Assembly (NCBI GenBank): GCA_014860845.1
Contig: JACZIY010000791.1
Location: 1 to 17,481 of the forward strand
Length of the DNA: 17,481 nt
Source: Anaerolineaceae bacterium
GTDB lineage: Bacteria > Chloroflexota > Anaerolineae > Anaerolineales > Anaerolineaceae
Direction of reading: 5' to 3'
Position 1 is the stretch's first letter; every line of letters starts with the position of its first letter. This document shows, piece after piece, positions 7,833-14,317 of this stretch. The translations under genes and the position numbers were made by a program. The notes beneath the pieces are model-generated. The model had not been told where the DNA came from, did no database searches, and saw only the letters and a list, made by a program, of their open reading frames with translations.

Positions 7833-9491
7833 TTACTCCTTATCTACGATTTTTCCACCCAGATCAAGGGCTGCACTAACCAGACTATCCGGTTCAAACT
7901 CATCTTCATGTTCTAAAAGATTTGACTTCGCGTTGATCACCACAGCTTTGACTTTTGTGTCTACTCCCAGCACATGGGAGAATGCACGTTGTATTATCTC
8001 CTGGTGGTCTCCTTTTTCCAATCTTTCTTTTAATACCGGACTTTGAAACCCGATTATGATTACTCCATTTTTCATCGAAAAACTTCGGGCAGATGCCAGT
8101 AATGCTTCGGTATTCTTTCGATAATTACGAATTAAATTCTTTACCTCCGTCAAAGACTCCCGGACTTCGTTGATCCCAATAAGTGTTTTCAACTCCGGTT
8201 CTTCACCGTCAGTCAATGGTTCCTGAACATCAGGTATGTTTTCCTTTACAGCACCTTCGAATACCTTTTCAGCTTCGCTCTTTTCGGTTTCATTATTAAC
8301 ACGCATAACCTGCTTCGATTTCTCTGATTCTTGTTTACTTTTACTTTGTTTAGGAGATTTCGATTCGACCTCTCTACTTTCATTTGAGACAAAAGGCGGT
8401 GAATTTTGGACATCAAACAATTGTACTCCCTGGGCAATTGCCAATTCCAATGCCAGACTGGGTTGCCATGCCAAACGGCTTTCGTTGGCAGCGTTGTTAA
8501 ATAACTTCACCAATTCAGTCAGTATAACCATGGAAATTTTTCGTGTCTGCTTTCCCATGATCTGCCGAACCTCATCGGTCACATCCATGGTTTTTTCATT
8601 ACCCAATTGAATTAACATTAATCCTCGTAAATAGTCAACCATTTGACGGGCAAATTGACGCGGATCAGTACCAGAATCGAGTGCGGTGTGTAATTGATCC
8701 AGACAACCTTTTGTATCCTGAATGCAGATCATATCAACCAGATTGATCACAGTCTGGTTGGTAGCTGTGCCTAAAACCTGTTGCGCCAGTTCAAGCGTTA
8801 TTACATCACCAGTGGAGGAAAGTTGATCCAGTAAGGATATCGCATCACGTAATGCACCGGTGGATTGTCGTGCAATCATAAATAGTGTGTCTTCGTCCAC
8901 CTTTAATTTTTCAGCCACCACCAACTCTTTAAGTAATTCCACAATCGTTATCACAGGAATGCGCCGGAATTCATGTCTCTGGCATCGAGAGAGCACGGTA
9001 GCCGGTATTTTATGAACCTCAGTGGTCGCCAGAATAAAGATTGCATGAGATGGTGGTTCTTCAAGCGTTTTCAACAATGCGTTAAAAGCGGCTGTCGACA
9101 GCATGTGAACTTCGTCGATAATATAAACTTTAAATTTTCCCTGTGAAGGTGAAAAACCGATTTTTTCGCGAAGGTCGCGTACATCATCCACACTCGTGTT
9201 GGAGGCAGCATCAATTTCAATCAGATCCATGAAGCGGCTTTGATTCACCGATAAACAATTAATACATTTGTTACAGGGTCGCGTCTTAAGATCAGTGCTC
9301 TGACAATTTACTGCTTTTGCCAACAATCGGGCAGTGGTAGTTTTTCCTGTGCCACGTGGGCCTGAGAATAGGTATGCATGTCCAATACGATCACTACGAA
9401 TAGCGTTTTTTAAGGTTTGAACAATATGATCCTGCCCAACAACTTGATCCCATAATTGGGGACGCCATTTTCGATAGAGTGCCTCAGTCAT
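7833..9491 (-). CDS. dnaX: DNA polymerase III clamp-loader subunit gamma/tau
   Basis: A 552-residue AAA+ ATPase that loads the sliding clamp. Numbered from the chosen ATG, it shows the opening YRKWRPQLWDQVVGQ, Walker A GPRGTGKT (44-51), a zinc site (C62, C72, C75, C78), Walker B DEVH (125-128), sensor LATTE and the SRC motif with its arginine finger near 167. Clamp-loader helical domains follow, then a charged Lys/Ser/Glu linker near 375-410 and a C-terminal domain. The reading frame continues upstream to a GTG at 9590. That extension overlaps the preceding gene and is not family-like, so ATG 9491 is preferred. No A-rich slippery site is seen near the linker, so programmed frameshifting to make gamma is not evident. 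Confidence 0.96.
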   Translation of the reverse strand: MTEALYRKWRPQLWDQVVGQDHIVQTLKNAIRSDRIGHAYLFSGPRGTGKTTTARLLAKAVNCQSTDLKTRPCNKCINCLSVNQSRFMDLIEIDAASNTSVDDVRDLREKIGFSPSQGKFKVYIIDEVHMLSTAAFNALLKTLEEPPSHAIFILATTEVHKIPATVLSRCQRHEFRRIPVITIVELLKELVVAEKLKVDEDTLFMIARQSTGALRDAISLLDQLSSTGDVITLELAQQVLGTATNQTVINLVDMICIQDTKGCLDQLHTALDSGTDPRQFARQMVDYLRGLMLIQLGNEKTMDVTDEVRQIMGKQTRKISMVILTELVKLFNNAANESRLAWQPSLALELAIAQGVQLFDVQNSPPFVSNESREVESKSPKQSKSKQESEKSKQVMRVNNETEKSEAEKVFEGAVKENIPDVQEPLTDGEEPELKTLIGINEVRESLTEVKNLIRNYRKNTEALLASARSFSMKNGVIIIGFQSPVLKERLEKGDHQEIIQRAFSHVLGVDTKVKAVVINAKSNLLEHEDEFEPDSLVSAALDLGGKIVDKE

Positions 9492-9516
9492 GCTAATTCC
9501 AATCCATTTAATGTTT

Positions 9517-9912
9517 TTATTCCTGATTGATGCTTCGCAGAATTTCTTCCAAAGAAATCGTCCTTCTTTGAAAACGGAATCCAGGAACACTTAAATTGTA
9601 ATCGAAAATTTTCTTATTTAACTTCACGATTTGTTTTGAAATTTCTTCTTCACCTGCGGTACTTAAAGGGATCATCAACTTAATTTTGTTTTTAAGATCG
9701 ATAATTAAATTCTCTATCTCTTTGCGTTTCTCTATCCAGGGAAATGACAGATCATTTTTCTTAAGCAAATCTTCTACCATCCGCCATTCATTTGGCGTAT
9801 AAGGATTGTCCTTCCATATGATGGGTTTCCCAGTTCCGGGTAAATTATCAAACTCTCCGGCTTCCATCGCTCTTATAATGATTTCGTCAATGATCCTATC
9901 TGTATTCGCCAT
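9517..9912 (-). CDS. DUF1992 (DnaJ-homologue subfamily C member 28-like) protein
   Basis: A 131-residue cytoplasmic protein whose first half matches the DUF1992 pattern. It begins with DRIIDEIIIRAMEAGEFDNL and is followed by PGTGKPI and PYTPNEWRMVEDLLKKN. A helical second half ends in a positively charged stretch. The family is widespread in bacteria and eukaryotes, sometimes joined to a DnaJ domain, but no J domain is present here and the function is unknown. The gene starts eight bases after the lamin-tail gene stop and has no clear ribosome site, which suggests coupling to that gene. dnaX starts 25 bases after its stop. Confidence 0.88.
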   Translation of the reverse strand: MANTDRIIDEIIIRAMEAGEFDNLPGTGKPIIWKDNPYTPNEWRMVEDLLKKNDLSFPWIEKRKEIENLIIDLKNKIKLMIPLSTAGEEEISKQIVKLNKKIFDYNLSVPGFRFQRRTISLEEILRSINQE

Positions 9913-9920
9913 AGGAAAAT

Positions 9921-10409
9921 TTATGGAATCTCAAAAACTGCACGTTCCTGGCCAGAGGAATCAAAAATTCGCGCGATTTCTCCCGTTGACCAGATTGATT
10001 CATCGTTGCCCCAAAAAAGGGTATTGACGCTGTTGGTTCCTGATCTCGAATAAATGGAAATCTGACCTTTTACCAGGTCAATAGATGGAAAAACAAAGGC
10101 ATTTTTATCCTGATCGATGATCTGCCAACCTGATAAATTCAGATCACCTTCTCCAACTCGCTCAACTATCAGTAATTCATTTTGGAGATCACCAGCTGCA
10201 AACACATTTGCGATCGAAATAACAGGTGTGTCGAGTGGAGGTAACTCTCCCAAAGCCTGTTGCTCAGTTGAGACTGGGGCAGAAGCTGGCGGAGATTCAA
10301 GTACAATACTGTTCGCTGTATTGACACGATTCCAAATGGTAAGGACCAGCAGTGTCGTAGCAGCTGAGACAATGATATTCACAATCAAGAATGGCAACCA
10401 ACGTTTCAA
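9921..10409 (-). CDS. Membrane-anchored lamin-tail (LTD) domain protein
   Basis: A 162-residue protein when started at TTG 10409, where AGGAG lies six bases upstream. The product then begins MKRWLPFLIV, a clean signal anchor with a single membrane segment at about 5-26. A Pro/Ser/Ala-rich linker follows. The C-terminal region of about 90 residues looks like an LTD fold: ELLIVERVGEGDLNLSGWQI, a Phe-rich strand, a GQISIYSRSG-type strand and an IARIFDSSGQ ending. LTD domains occur on bacterial surface and secreted proteins, often beside nucleases, and may bind DNA or other ligands. The longer frame from TTG 10508 would add about 33 polar residues ahead of the anchor and lacks a ribosome site. 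It appears to be the first gene of the dnaX-recR operon. Confidence 0.7.
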   Translation of the reverse strand: MKRWLPFLIVNIIVSAATTLLVLTIWNRVNTANSIVLESPPASAPVSTEQQALGELPPLDTPVISIANVFAAGDLQNELLIVERVGEGDLNLSGWQIIDQDKNAFVFPSIDLVKGQISIYSRSGTNSVNTLFWGNDESIWSTGEIARIFDSSGQERAVFEIP

Positions 10410-10415
10410 TGTAGT

Positions 10416-10420
10416 CTCCT
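10416..10420 (-). promoter_or_regulatory. Shine-Dalgarno site that decides the TTG start of the LTD protein
   Basis: On the minus strand AGGAG is followed by six bases (ACTACA) and then TTG AAA CGT TGG. This is the best ribosome site in the region and places translation exactly before the signal anchor. Confidence 0.65.
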
Positions 10421-10433
10421 GGTTCTTATCATG

Positions 10434-10464
10434 TTTGTGCACAAAACGTACAAAATTACACAAA
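10434..10464. promoter_or_regulatory. 12-bp palindrome plus ACAAA repeats upstream of the LTD-dnaX operon
   Basis: TTTGTGCACAAA (10434-10445) is a perfect 12-bp palindrome lying 25-36 bp before the TTG start. ACAAA recurs at 10441, 10450 and 10460, roughly one helical turn apart. This could be an operator for the minus-strand operon. No regulator is identified and no convincing -35/-10 pair was found beside it. Confidence 0.35.
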
Positions 10465-10486
10465 TTCAGTAAATTGGTTAATTTGC

Positions 10487-10516
10487 TTGAATCATAGCAT
10501 ACTTTCAACGTAAAAT
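10487..10516 (+). promoter_or_regulatory. Possible sigma-70 promoter for the NYN gene
   Basis: TTGAAT (10487-10492), an 18-bp spacer and TAAAAT (10511-10516) lie about 26 bp ahead of the start codon. The match is moderate. Confidence 0.4.
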
Positions 10517-10542
10517 AAAACGATGAGAGGACATCCTGAAGA

Positions 10543-11022
10543 ATGATTTTGATTGATGGTCATAATTTGGTGCCAAAGATAAAGGGCCTCAGCCTCAGTA
10601 TGGAAGATGACGAAATGGTATTAATCCAGGTATTGAGTGAGTATACACGCCTTACCAGGAAAAAATTAGAAGTTTATTTTGACAAAGCACCAATCGACAA
10701 ATCAGGCACCAGGAAGTTTGGTTCCATCACCGCCCATTTCGTGCGGGAGGGATCTACAGCTGATGAAGCGATCATCCAGCGTATCCGTAAGATGGGACGC
10801 AAAGCCCGTAATGTGAAAGTAATTAGCTCCGATCAACACATTCTTCGTCAGGTCCAGGCCTGCCAGGCGGAGACGCTTTCTTCGGATTTATTTGCGAAGG
10901 AAATAGAAAAAGTTCTCGCGGCAAGCCCCGGGGGAGGAAAACCAGACCCAGAAAAAATGTCTGACGTGGAAATTGAAAATTGGTTGACCTTATTTAAAAA
11001 AAATAATTCTCGAAAAGATTAA
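10543..11022 (+). CDS. YacP-like NYN-domain (putative RNase) protein
   Basis: A 159-residue PIN-like NYN domain protein. The opening ILIDGHNLV places Asp5 and Asn8 as in the YacP/Rae1 group. Further acidic residues that could bind metal are Asp47 (VYFDKAP), Asp74/Glu75 (STADEAI) and Asp96 (VISSDQHI). This matches the usual spacing of NYN nucleases. YacP of Bacillus (Rae1) cuts mRNA at the ribosome; whether this protein shares that activity is inference. The tail ends in a basic stretch. The start is ATG 10543 with GAGAGG about 11 bases upstream and GAAG adjoining. It is transcribed divergently from the LTD-dnaX operon and stands alone. Confidence 0.82.
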   Translation: MILIDGHNLVPKIKGLSLSMEDDEMVLIQVLSEYTRLTRKKLEVYFDKAPIDKSGTRKFGSITAHFVREGSTADEAIIQRIRKMGRKARNVKVISSDQHILRQVQACQAETLSSDLFAKEIEKVLAASPGGGKPDPEKMSDVEIENWLTLFKKNNSRKD

Positions 11023-11065
11023 TTTTTTCTTAATTTCTTTTAATATAATGTGTACTATTTTGATC

Positions 11066-11071
11066 TATAAT
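11066..11071 (+). promoter_or_regulatory. Consensus -10 box ahead of a structured RNA-like region
   Basis: TATAAT at 11066-11071 predicts a transcript start near A11079, exactly where a hairpin begins. The -35 side is poor. A second TATAAT lies at 11044-11049, also without a clear -35. Confidence 0.35.
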
Positions 11072-11078
11072 ATCCATT

Positions 11079-11216
11079 AGACACTCATTAATGGTTAAAG
11101 TAAGGTGTCTCTGTCAGAAGATCTGTAAACATTTCCCCCGATGTTTACATCCAGGATCTATCTGATGGCATTCCCTCCCTGGAGACCGTCATGCATTCCC
11201 CAAGTGCATGGCGGTC
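11079..11216 (+). ncRNA. Candidate structured RNA with C-rich hairpin loops (unclassified)
   Basis: Three hairpins stand in a row. First, AGACAC (11079-11084) pairs with GTGTCT (11105-11110). Second, TGTAAACAT (11124-11132) pairs with ATGTTTACA (11141-11149) around TTCCCCCG. Outer pairing of TCAGA/TCTGA and GATC/GATC lengthens this arm. Third, GACCGTCATGCA (11184-11195) pairs with TGCATGGCGGTC (11205-11216) around TTCCCCAAG, with one G-T pair. CCAGG (11151-11155) can alternatively pair with CCTGG (11178-11182). A third TTCCC motif sits between them. No open reading frame fits. It could be a small RNA or the long leader of the lipoprotein gene. No known family was recognised, and a clear terminator is missing. 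Confidence 0.45.
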
Positions 11217-11255
11217 ACGTTCTTAATCAATATATGCTTTTTGACCCACAATAAC

Positions 11256-11283
11256 TTGAAACACAATTATTCTCATATAATAT
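11256..11283 (+). promoter_or_regulatory. Possible promoter of the lipoprotein gene
   Basis: TTGAAA (11256-11261), 16 bp, then TAATAT (11278-11283), which overlaps a TATAAT. It would give a leader of about 30 bases before TTG 11320, leaving the upstream hairpins outside the transcript. Confidence 0.45.
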
Positions 11284-11308
11284 CTTTATATATCCATGTA
11301 TGATCCCT

Positions 11309-11315
11309 GGAGGAG
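11309..11315 (+). promoter_or_regulatory. Shine-Dalgarno site that decides the TTG start of the lipoprotein
   Basis: GGAGGAG (11309-11315) is four bases before TTG AAA AAA CCA. The alternative ATG at 11296 lies upstream of this site and has no ribosome site of its own. Confidence 0.7.
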
Positions 11316-11319
11316 AATT

Positions 11320-12201
11320 TTGAAAAAACCATTTTACATACTATTTTTTTTATTAGTAATTCTTTCATTTGCCTGTAGCCTGCCGATCAATAAGGGTGAG
11401 GAATCAGAAAATATTGAAGAGCCATCTGTAAATATAATCCAACCCACAGAACCAGAGATGACTAATCCCACAAAAACAATATATTCTCCCCCCACTGCGA
11501 GACCTACCAGTAATGAGACCCAAACCCCATCACCCACAATTGAAAAAGAAATACCTACCGAAACTCCTACACAGACAATGCCCTTGTGTTCTCCTTTTAT
11601 GCTGGAAGAATTTGACAATCCAGGGGAATGCTGGCCAAATAGCATCGATGAAGTTTTTTCTTCTGCTTCCATTTCGAACAAGAATAAGGTGATGGTTCAG
11701 ATTAAAGATGGTCGCCTGGATTTTGAATCGCAGTTAAGTGAAGATGTATTTCTCTATTCTTTTTATAAAGATAACGAATATGATGAGGTCATTTTGCGCG
11801 CCTCGGTTACGAAAATTGAACCTAGCGTTAATCAAAATGGATTCACTTTAGCCTGTCATGTCAACCGGGATGGTTGGTATGAAGTGCGCCTTGAAAGTAG
11901 CGGTACATTCGAAGTTTTCCAATACGACATGTTTAAGAAACAAAATGGCGAAAATCCCTATGTACGCCTGGCAAATGGTGGTGCATCTAATTTTAAGACA
12001 AGTGCAGGTATTGAAAACATCATTGAATGGCAATGTCGCTACGATAGTCTTACGTTAATTGTGAATGGAAAACAAACCTGGGAAAAATTAAATTTCAGCA
12101 ATTTGAAAAGTGGTGGCGGAGTAGGAGTGGGGTTGGCTTCATATTCCGGAATTTATCCCAGGCATATTGGATTTGAATATGTGGAAATTCTGGAACCATA
12201 A
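11320..12201 (+). CDS. Secreted lipoprotein with Thr/Pro-rich stalk and jelly-roll-like domain
   Basis: A 293-residue protein when started at TTG 11320 behind GGAGGAG. The product begins MKKPFYILFFLLVILSFAC, a lipoprotein signal with the lipid-modified Cys at residue 19. The lipobox SFAC is not ideal but plausible. Residues from about 35 to 85 form a disordered stalk rich in Thr, Pro, Glu and Ser. The remaining 200 residues resemble the concanavalin-like/LamG or DUF1080 sandwich seen in Chloroflexota lipoproteins: FDNPGECWP, then GFTLACHVNRDGWYEVRL, then LIVNGKQTW and a GVGVGLASYSG strand. It is probably displayed outside the cell and may bind glycans. No catalytic residues can be named. No operon partner is seen; tRNA-Arg follows with its own promoter. 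Confidence 0.8.
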   Translation: MKKPFYILFFLLVILSFACSLPINKGEESENIEEPSVNIIQPTEPEMTNPTKTIYSPPTARPTSNETQTPSPTIEKEIPTETPTQTMPLCSPFMLEEFDNPGECWPNSIDEVFSSASISNKNKVMVQIKDGRLDFESQLSEDVFLYSFYKDNEYDEVILRASVTKIEPSVNQNGFTLACHVNRDGWYEVRLESSGTFEVFQYDMFKKQNGENPYVRLANGGASNFKTSAGIENIIEWQCRYDSLTLIVNGKQTWEKLNFSNLKSGGGVGVGLASYSGIYPRHIGFEYVEILEP

Positions 12202-12220
12202 CGCTTTCCCGAATAACACC

Positions 12221-12249
12221 TTGTCGCTTCCAGGTCTGAATGCTATAAT
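12221..12249 (+). promoter_or_regulatory. Promoter of tRNA-Arg
   Basis: TTGTCG (12221-12226), a 17-bp spacer and TATAAT (12244-12249) preceded by TGC, an extended -10. Transcription would begin a few bases before the tRNA. The TGCTATAATC string is shared with the tRNA-Val promoter. Confidence 0.85.
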
Positions 12250-12258
12250 CTCGTTGAT

Positions 12259-12332
12259 GCCCCAGTAGCTCAAAAGGACAGAGCAAAGCACTCCTAACGC
12301 TTAGGTTGGGGGTTCGATTCCCTCCTGGGGCA
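12259..12332 (+). tRNA. tRNA-Arg, anticodon CCT
   Basis: A full cloverleaf can be drawn. The acceptor GCCCCAG pairs with CTGGGGC, the D stem is GCTC/GAGC, and the anticodon stem is AAGCA/CGCTT. The anticodon loop CTCCTAA carries anticodon CCT, reading AGG. The variable loop is AGGTT. The T arm GGGGG/CCCTC closes loop TTCGATT. The discriminator is A; CCA is not encoded. The pair at the base of the anticodon loop (positions 31-39) is an A-C mismatch, which is unusual but tolerated in some tRNAs. A T-run follows at 12334-12338. Confidence 0.95.
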
Positions 12333-12391
12333 CTTTTTATTATTCTTTTCATCCAAATTTCCTCTTGCTATTTTATATTTTTATGTTTGAA

Positions 12392-12763
12392 TTAATTATC
12401 AAAATTTGGTGTGTCGTCATCCTCGTCATCAGCATCGATATCGAAATCGTACTCGATTTCACCTGCTTTACGACGTATCCAAAGATAAAGTACCTGTCCA
12501 TCATTGGAATCTGATGAACGGGCAGCCATTATTGGCACTTTTTCTTCCAGTCCATAATCATTACGATAATGGAGAAATATGCTGTCTTTTCTACGCCAGG
12601 CTCGGTGGCAACGTTCTACCAATGCCGGACCATTAAAAGTGCGTAATCGGGTCAGCGCCAGGTCATATAAACCAGGTCCTTCGTTTAAACCTAAAGCCCA
12701 ACCATCATCAATCAATTCAAAATTGGGTGGCGGTCCTTCAATAATTGTAATTTTGTCGTCCAT
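12392..12763 (-). CDS. Hypothetical protein with acidic tail
   Basis: A 123-residue soluble protein that I do not recognise. It opens with ITIIEGPPPNFELIDDGWALGLNEGP, then a helical part LYDLALTRLRTFNGPALVERCHRAW and a basic segment RRKDSIFLHYRNDYG. A strand ILYLW-like segment (QVLYLWIRRK) precedes a strongly acidic tail (DFDIDADDEDDD). The ribosome site GGGGAG four bases before the ATG is strong, so the gene is probably expressed. It is divergent from hsp20 across about 210 bp. The GPP and GLNEGP features look conserved rather than random, and it may be a Chloroflexota family, but that is a guess. Confidence 0.7.
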   Translation of the reverse strand: MDDKITIIEGPPPNFELIDDGWALGLNEGPGLYDLALTRLRTFNGPALVERCHRAWRRKDSIFLHYRNDYGLEEKVPIMAARSSDSNDGQVLYLWIRRKAGEIEYDFDIDADDEDDDTPNFDN

Positions 12764-12773
12764 TAAGCTCCCC

Positions 12774-12799
12774 GATTCATCTTGTTACTTTAATGAATC
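12774..12799. promoter_or_regulatory. Inverted repeat between the acidic-tail gene and hsp20
   Basis: GATTCAT (12774-12780) and ATGAATC (12793-12799) form a perfect 7-bp inverted repeat spaced by 12 bp, just upstream of the minus-strand gene. It could be an operator. It is not the CIRCE element of HrcA, and no heat-shock element was recognised. The rest of 12800-12963 is AT-rich with no clear promoter. Confidence 0.35.
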
Positions 12800-12973
12800 T
12801 GAGATCATTTTACCGCGAATTTAGTAAATGTCCATGAGAAGAATGTTAATTCTTTATTAGAGTTTTTTCTTTAGAATTTATAAAACATTAATATTTCTCA
12901 TTCAATAAACATATATTCAGCAAGTAAAATTAGCTCAATAAATAAAACATATAACAAATTATTGGAGGAAATA

Positions 12974-13387
12974 ATGCCTACTCTTTATGTAAGAAACCCT
13001 TATCGTCAGATGACCCGCCGTTCTGTGGGTGCCCTCAATGAAAATGACATCGAAGAACCAAAAGTAATCTTCCCGGTAGATATCAGAGTTGCAGATGATG
13101 AATACCTCGTCGAAGCTTTCTTACCTGGTGTTTCAACCGAAGATCTCGATATTCAAATCGAAAGTAATGTTGTCACCATCAAAGGTGAATTAAAAATTGA
13201 AGGAAACGAAGATGATCGCTATCTATTACGGGAACGACCTGCAGGTATGTTCCAACGATCGATCGAATTACCGGATGATGTAGATGCAGATAAGGTAGAA
13301 GCAGAATTGAAAAATGGGGTGCTCACCTTGCGTCTTCCAAAATCCGAATTAGCAAAACCACGTAAGATTAAAATATCCAACAATTAG
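12974..13387 (+). CDS. Hsp20 family small heat-shock protein
   Basis: A 137-residue ATP-independent chaperone that holds unfolding proteins. The start is ATG 12974, placed four bases after GGAGGAA (12964-12970). A longer frame from TTG 12962 would run through the ribosome site. The alpha-crystallin domain covers about residues 33-120, with VDIRVADDEYLVEAFLPG, the strand VTIKGEL, and the signature-like LKNGVLTLRLPK. The C-terminal IxI motif (IKI, 132-134), which docks between subunits in the oligomer, is present. The N-terminal arm is short with an Arg-rich start. A strong terminator follows directly. It appears to be a single-gene transcript. Confidence 0.95.
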   Translation: MPTLYVRNPYRQMTRRSVGALNENDIEEPKVIFPVDIRVADDEYLVEAFLPGVSTEDLDIQIESNVVTIKGELKIEGNEDDRYLLRERPAGMFQRSIELPDDVDADKVEAELKNGVLTLRLPKSELAKPRKIKISNN

Positions 13388-13407
13388 TTGTTATTTCAAT
13401 CCTACTC

Positions 13408-13443
13408 CAGGAGCCTCAGCGTCATGCTGAGTCTCCTGTTTTT
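13408..13443 (+). terminator. Intrinsic terminator of hsp20
   Basis: CAGGAG (13408-13413) and CTCAGC (13415-13420) pair with GCTGAG (13426-13431) and CTCCTG (13433-13438), with a single C-T mismatch and a 5-base loop. Five T follow. Confidence 0.93.
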
Positions 13444-13509
13444 ATTTAATCGTCGATCTGTAAAAATTTGATTTAACATTCCAATAGTGTGTTGCGGTAA
13501 AATGGATAC

Positions 13510-14307
13510 ATGCCAATTCCAGAAGCATTTATCAAAGCAATTCAAAATACATCCGTTCCACAATTCAAATATTACTCCAGTATAGATTCCACCAATCGGA
13601 TTGCCCTGGAATGGCTGGAAAATGGCACGCCGGATGGAGCAATTATATTTGCTGATCATCAAAGTTCCGGTCGTGGACGCTATGATCGAAAATGGGTAAC
13701 CCAGCCTGGCAGCGCCATTGCGGTTTCTATCATCGTCAGACCTGAATTGAATGAACGAAAACACTTACAGTTCTTTTCACCTCTGGCTGGTATCGCTTTG
13801 GCAGATGTTTTGAAACATAAGATGCAGATTGATGCCCAGATTAAATGGCCAAATGATGTATTGATCGATCGTAAGAAGACTGCCGGAATCCTGACGGAAA
13901 CAGTCTGGAATGGAGAAGAATTGCTTGGATTGGTGGTGGGAATCGGGGTAAATGTACTTCCACAATCCATTCCACCGAAGGAATTACTACAATTCCCGGC
14001 AACCTGTTTACAGGATTATTGTCCATATTCAATTGATCGCTTTGATGTCATGGCAGCTCTGATGAATGCCTTTTCTTTCTGGCGATCACAAATTCATTTG
14101 CCAGAATTTTTGAATCAATGGCAAAAATCACTGGCTTTTCGCGGAGAAAAAGTATATATTAAGCAAAAAGATGGAAATGTTCAAATCAGTGGCAAATTAT
14201 TAGGCTTGACCCCCAATGGAGATTTGGAGATTTTATCCGAGAATAATCAAAAACAAACCATAACAGTAGGAGATGTCCATCTTCGACCTGCTGAACCAGA
14301 AAATTGA
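13510..14307 (+). CDS. birA: Biotin--[acetyl-CoA-carboxylase] ligase, without DNA-binding domain
   Basis: A 265-residue class I biotin protein ligase. It makes biotinyl-AMP and attaches biotin to carboxyl-carrier lysines. The biotin/ATP loop SSGRGRYDRKW (GRGR 54-57) and KWPND (112-116) are intact. The lysine in RKKTAGILTE (K123) corresponds to E. coli K183, and GIGVNV follows. The C-terminal SH3-like domain contains FRGEKVYIKQ and a DLEILSENN strand. There is no N-terminal helix-turn-helix, so it should not repress biotin genes as E. coli BirA does. The start at ATG 13510 has no clear ribosome site. A TAAAAT at 13498-13503 lies so close that a leaderless mRNA is possible. It is followed at once by a small membrane protein gene. 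Confidence 0.93.
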   Translation: MPIPEAFIKAIQNTSVPQFKYYSSIDSTNRIALEWLENGTPDGAIIFADHQSSGRGRYDRKWVTQPGSAIAVSIIVRPELNERKHLQFFSPLAGIALADVLKHKMQIDAQIKWPNDVLIDRKKTAGILTETVWNGEELLGLVVGIGVNVLPQSIPPKELLQFPATCLQDYCPYSIDRFDVMAALMNAFSFWRSQIHLPEFLNQWQKSLAFRGEKVYIKQKDGNVQISGKLLGLTPNGDLEILSENNQKQTITVGDVHLRPAEPEN

Positions 14308-14317
14308 GAGGTTTATT

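Noticed and set aside
9405..9411. A AAA AAC slippery heptamer in frame in dnaX
   Set aside because: It lies near codon 28, far before the linker where gamma/tau frameshifting occurs, and is explained by the coding sequence for Leu-Lys-Asn.
9492..9590. N-terminal extension of DnaX from a GTG
   Set aside because: It overlaps the end of the DUF1992 gene, does not resemble DnaX, and a good ATG with the family opening YRKWRP lies downstream.
11130..11204. CsrA-type GGA loops on the minus strand of the hairpin region
   Set aside because: The complement gives GGGGAA loops, but no minus-strand promoter or terminator was found and no evidence for CsrA exists here. The plus-strand reading with TATAAT fits better.
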